Source of the DNA: Streptomyces sp. ML-6
GTDB taxonomy: Bacteria; Actinomycetota; Actinomycetes; Streptomycetales; Streptomycetaceae
Direction of reading: 5' to 3'
DNA: 64,000 nt
Assembly (NCBI RefSeq): GCF_030116705.1
Contig: NZ_JAOTIK010000002.1
Span: 62,001 to 126,000 of the forward strand
How positions within the stretch are numbered: position 1 is the first letter of the stretch; each line of letters opens with the position of its first letter. The notes below the pieces were generated by a model, which was given only the letters and a program-made list of their open reading frames with translations, ran no database searches and was not told the DNA's origin. Shown one piece after another: positions 60,975-64,000 of the stretch. Position numbers and translations under genes: made by a program.

Positions 60975-61661
60975 ATGCGACTTCTTCCTGAAAACGAAGG
61001 CCTCTGGAGCTTCAAGACCGAGGCAATGACGTTCCTGGCGAACATGGTGAACTGCTCCGGAATCGTCTTCTACTCCGTCGACGCGCGACTGAACGCCGTC
61101 GATCACGCGTTCCACCGGATTCGGCCGGTCGAGAACCGGAGCTACACCGCGCACTACCACCGCCTCGATCCGTTCCACCCGCGGCGCTTCGTCGGCCCCC
61201 GCCGGCCCCTGGTGACCATGCGCGACCTGCCGGAGCGATACGAGCGCGGCGAGTACTACCGGCGCTTCATGGCTCCGCTCGGGTTCCGCCACGAGACGGA
61301 GCTCTACCTTTACAGCGGGGCGCGGATCGTGGGTGGCCTGTCCCTGCTGCGGACTGCGGAGCTGGGCGATTTCACCCCCTCCGACCTGGCTTTTCTCGAC
61401 AAGGCCCATGCATTCCTGGAGCACACCTTCCAGGCCGGCCGCCACCTTGTCGAGACCGGGCCGCCGCTCGCCGCGTGGGGGCTCACCCCGCGCGAGCGCG
61501 ATGTGGTCCGCCTGGTCTGCGAGGGCGCCGCGAACGCCGAGATCGGTGCCGCGCTGTTCATCAGCGTGGCCACCGTCAAGACGCACGTGCAGCACGTCTT
61601 CGAGAAGGCGGGAGTCCGTTCCCGGACACAGCTGATCGCACGACTGCGGGACGACGGGTAG
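60975..61661 (+). CDS. LuxR-family transcriptional regulator
   Basis: 228 residues from ATG 60975; GTG 60963 and ATG 60894 are in-frame alternatives, but a plausible -10 at about 60935 argues against the latter. C-terminal GerE helix-turn-helix: LTPRERDVVRLVCEGAANAE, LFISVATVKTHVQHVFEKAG. N-terminal 150 residues resemble a GAF or autoinducer-binding sensor (FYSVDARLNAVDHAF). Single-domain regulator without receiver. Divergent from the amidohydrolase operon and probably its activator. Confidence 0.85.
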   Translation: MRLLPENEGLWSFKTEAMTFLANMVNCSGIVFYSVDARLNAVDHAFHRIRPVENRSYTAHYHRLDPFHPRRFVGPRRPLVTMRDLPERYERGEYYRRFMAPLGFRHETELYLYSGARIVGGLSLLRTAELGDFTPSDLAFLDKAHAFLEHTFQAGRHLVETGPPLAAWGLTPRERDVVRLVCEGAANAEIGAALFISVATVKTHVQHVFEKAGVRSRTQLIARLRDDG

Positions 61662-62605
61662 CGGTCACTCACGCGCCGCACGGGCCGGCGGGCGGAAAAG
61701 ATTTTCCTCGCGCCCGCCGAGCGAGTACACCGGGGGCGCATGGCGTGAAATCCCCGAACTTTCGAGCGGGCGACATCGCACATTATCGAGGTCTGACGGC
61801 GACGCGAAACCCCGTATGGAATACGCGCCGTCCCGGAAATTCGCGCGTTCAAATCATCGATGCCGCAGACCGAATTTCGGCCTGCCAATACCGTGATCCA
61901 CGTATGTCGACGAATGACGCACGAAGAAAAAGCGCACGCGGCAGACATACGACCGGCGGCTCTCCGGTTCCCGCGCCTGCATCGAACGGCGCCCGGCCGG
62001 TGGGCACCACGATCAGGTCGCCCCGGCCCACAGGTGCCGCCCGGGACTCCCGCCCCGTGCCGGTTTCACCTCCTCGCCTGCCCTCCCCTCCTCGGGGCGG
62101 ATCGGCCGCGTCGTCCCCGACGGCACGGTCCGGCCCGATGGTGGCGAGCGTATCGCCGTTCCCCAGTTTTCTCCAGTCGGAGAAAATTGAGCACATACGG
62201 AGGCAGCGGCCCGGAGCTCCAGCTCCCGCACCCGGTTCTCCGCCTGTCGCAGCGAGTACGACCCGCAGCGGACCACGCCGTCCGGGCCCTCGTCGCGGCC
62301 ACCGGCAGGAGTGGGTGGCGGGGCCGTGCCCTGGCCGTGCCGCGTCCCACGCGCCCCGGCGCGGAGGCCGTACGGCGCCTGGCCGGGAAAAATTTTTCCG
62401 CCGGGCACTTCCCGCCGTCTTCCCTGACGACCGGTCGATCAGGGCCGGGACCTGCGCCGGGCAGGAAGCAGCCGGCCAGGTCCACGAACTGCTGAAGCTG
62501 CTTCCAGATGTCGGACCCACTGTTTCTCTACGGGGCTGATCACCCGGTCCAGTTGAGTACCAGCACTCAGGCAGGCCGTCCCGAGCCGCTCGTAGCGTTC
62601 AGGCC
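61662..62605. other. Non-coding region bounded by AT-rich inverted repeats
   Basis: No frame has a recognisable domain; the minus frame 62520-61849 is long but Arg/Pro/Gly-rich and unconvincing. Three AT-rich dyads stand out: GGAAAAGATTTTCC (61694-61707), TTTTCTCC-AGTC-GGAGAAAA (62167-62186) and GGAAAAATTTTTCC (62386-62399). The outer two extend to about 18 bp (15 matching) in inverted orientation, 0.7 kb apart, and could be ends of a small non-autonomous element or a set of regulator sites. Confidence 0.5.
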
Positions 62606-63634
62606 ATGCACATAGACCACACTGCTCGCGGCCCCGTGCGCCGGGCGGGCATCACTGCGGTGGCCTCTTGCCTGCCGGAGCGCGAAGTGACGTCCCGGCA
62701 GCTCCAGGAGGGCATTACCGCCGCCTCGGGGCTGTCCTTGCCGGCCCGGATGCTCGAACGGGCCACCGGCATCGTCTCGCGCCGGGCTGCGGCGGAGGAC
62801 GAGTATGCATCGACGCTCGCGGTGCGGGCTGCCCGTGTCGCCCTGGCCAGGGCCGGGCTCGACCCGTACGACGTGGACCTGCTGGTGTTCGCCTCCGCCA
62901 CGCGGGACGTGGTCGAACCGGCGACCGCGCACATCGTTCAGGCCGAACTCGGTTCCCGGGCACATGCGTTGGACGTGACGAACGCGTGCAACAGTTTCGT
63001 CAACGGCATCGACACGGCACGGGCGATGATCCTCTCCGGCCGCGCTCGCCGGGCTCTGGTCGTCACCGGGGAGACTCCGAGCCGCGCGGTGCGGCACGAG
63101 CCGTCCGGCCCCGGCCAGCTCCGGGAGGGGTTCGCGGGGTACACCTTCGGGGATGCGGGGGCCGCGGTCGTCCTGGAGGGGGTGGAGCGGGGCGGCATCC
63201 TCGACGTGGACACCGAGACCCACTCCGGGCACTGGTCGGTCGGGGGAATCTTCGGGGGCGGCTCGCGCCACCCCCGCGGGGACGAGTACACGTACTTCCA
63301 CGGGGACGGCAGCGAGCTGCGCGAGGTGTTCGAGAAGGTCGGCACGTCGGTGCTCGACCGGATGCGGCAGCGCACCGGCCTGGGGTGGAGCGACTTCCGG
63401 CACATTCTGGTGCACCAGGTCACCGTGCCGTACCTGGAGCGGTTCGTGGAGCTCACCGGCATCCCCCGGGACCGGCTCGTCGTCACCGTACCCCGGCTGG
63501 GCAACATGGCCAGCGCCACGCTCGGCGTGCAGCTCGACCTCGTCCACGAGGGTCTGGAGGCCGGCGACCGGGTTCTGTTCGTGGGCCTGGGCGGGGGCGT
63601 GAGCATCATGACGATGGTGTGGGAGCAGTCATGA
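62606..63634 (+). CDS. 3-oxoacyl-ACP synthase III-like (KAS III/OleA-type) enzyme
   Basis: 342 residues. Catalytic Cys in VTNACNSFVNGID, His in LVHQVTVPYLERF and Asn in GNMASATLGVQL form the KAS III triad. N-terminal extension slightly longer than FabH. Condenses an acyl-CoA or acyl-ACP with malonyl units, or two acyl chains (OleA type). Followed with ATGA overlap by a glycosyltransferase, so it more likely serves a glycolipid or secondary metabolite pathway than bulk fatty acid synthesis. Confidence 0.85.
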   Translation: MHIDHTARGPVRRAGITAVASCLPEREVTSRQLQEGITAASGLSLPARMLERATGIVSRRAAAEDEYASTLAVRAARVALARAGLDPYDVDLLVFASATRDVVEPATAHIVQAELGSRAHALDVTNACNSFVNGIDTARAMILSGRARRALVVTGETPSRAVRHEPSGPGQLREGFAGYTFGDAGAAVVLEGVERGGILDVDTETHSGHWSVGGIFGGGSRHPRGDEYTYFHGDGSELREVFEKVGTSVLDRMRQRTGLGWSDFRHILVHQVTVPYLERFVELTGIPRDRLVVTVPRLGNMASATLGVQLDLVHEGLEAGDRVLFVGLGGGVSIMTMVWEQS

Positions 63635-64000
63635 GCGCCCTGTGGGTGGTGGTGCCCGCCTACCAGGAGGCCGCGCGCATCGGCGCCACGCTGGAAGCGC
63701 TCGCGGCCCAGCGCGACCGTGACTTCACCCTTGTCGTCGTGGACAACGCCTCCACCGACGCGACCGCCGCCGTCGCGTGCGACTTCGCCCGCTGGGCGCC
63801 CTTCCCGGTTCACGTCCTGTCCGAGCCGGACAAGGGCGTGGGCTGTGCGGTGGACACCGGGTTCCGGTACGCGATCAAGCACGGTGCGACGCTGCTGGCC
63901 CGCACCGACGCCGACTGCCTGCCGCGCCCCGGCTGGACGGCCGGTGCCCGCGATGCCCTGCACCGCGGTGCGGGTCTGGTGTGCGGGCGCATCGACGCAC
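63631..64000 (+). CDS. Family 2 glycosyltransferase, 3' end beyond the window
   Basis: First 123 residues only. GT-A start WVVVPAYQEAARIGATLEAL, VVVDNASTDAT and the metal-binding RTDADCLPRPGW (DxD-type). Start overlaps the KAS III stop by 4 bp. Transfers a sugar from a nucleotide donor, probably to a lipid or polyketide made with the upstream enzyme. Confidence 0.85.
   Translation, partial: MSALWVVVPAYQEAARIGATLEALAAQRDRDFTLVVVDNASTDATAAVACDFARWAPFPVHVLSEPDKGVGCAVDTGFRYAIKHGATLLARTDADCLPRPGWTAGARDALHRGAGLVCGRIDA

Noticed and set aside
61849..62520. Minus-strand frame of 223 codons in the gap after the LuxR gene
   Set aside because: Arg/Pro/Gly-rich, crosses AT-rich palindromes, no domain and no ribosome site.
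1..64000. tRNA or rRNA genes
   Set aside because: No cloverleaf with a GTTCRANNC arm and no rRNA conserved stretch was noticed by eye; a dedicated tRNA scan was not possible here.

Overview
The window has the high GC, G/C-ending codons, GTG starts and gene families of a Streptomyces or close actinomycete (Tat export, SpoIIE/HATPase sensors, many TetR and GntR regulators, IS families typical of Streptomyces chromosome arms). About half is a patchwork of insertion sequences and broken genes; the rest is catabolic and lipid-related operons with few housekeeping genes, as expected of a variable chromosome arm or genomic island.

1-5.4 kb: a HAD phosphatase, then a nuclease gene destroyed three ways: 3' truncation by an IS256 remnant, a frameshift, and insertion of a 2.42 kb IS1182-type element (2513-4935). 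That element has perfect 20 bp terminal repeats, a 6 bp target duplication and a P-loop kinase as passenger.

5.6-14.9 kb: a Tat-secreted proline-rich protein converges on a membrane protein. Then comes a tight four-gene operon: small membrane protein, GMC oxidoreductase, alpha-dioxygenase-type haem peroxidase, and a trypsin/alpha-beta-hydrolase fusion. This is the best candidate for an undescribed system, an inferred oxylipin or fatty-aldehyde pathway.

15.0-20.4 kb: three nested transposons. An ISAzo13-family element is interrupted at CTAG by an IS5-family element carrying a passenger gene, and that junction is hit by an IS4-family element with a 10 bp duplication. Removing both inserts restores the ISAzo13 frame exactly.

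20.5-31 kb: a two-component system divergent from an ABC exporter; an IS5-like relic split by an antisense group II intron with exact boundaries and a dead reverse transcriptase; and a large PAS-GAF-SpoIIE-HATPase sensor.

31-34 kb: GrpB-like protein, tandem GNAT protein, and relics (old yellow enzyme, IS256, small overlapping ORFs).

34-61.7 kb: a catabolic island in regulated blocks: acyl-CoA ligase/thiolase/FAH hydrolase/cyclase with TetR; acyl-CoA dehydrogenase/ligase/MFS with TetR; fused E1, E2 and MFS divergent from VOC, GntR and two SDRs; then amidase, nitrilase, M20 peptidase and amidohydrolase with LuxR. The logic suggests uptake, amide hydrolysis, CoA activation, oxidation and thiolysis of one or a few carboxylic or amide substrates; the substrate cannot be read from sequence. 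61.7-64 kb: a non-coding stretch with AT-rich dyads, then a KAS III-like synthase translationally coupled to a family 2 glycosyltransferase cut by the window edge.
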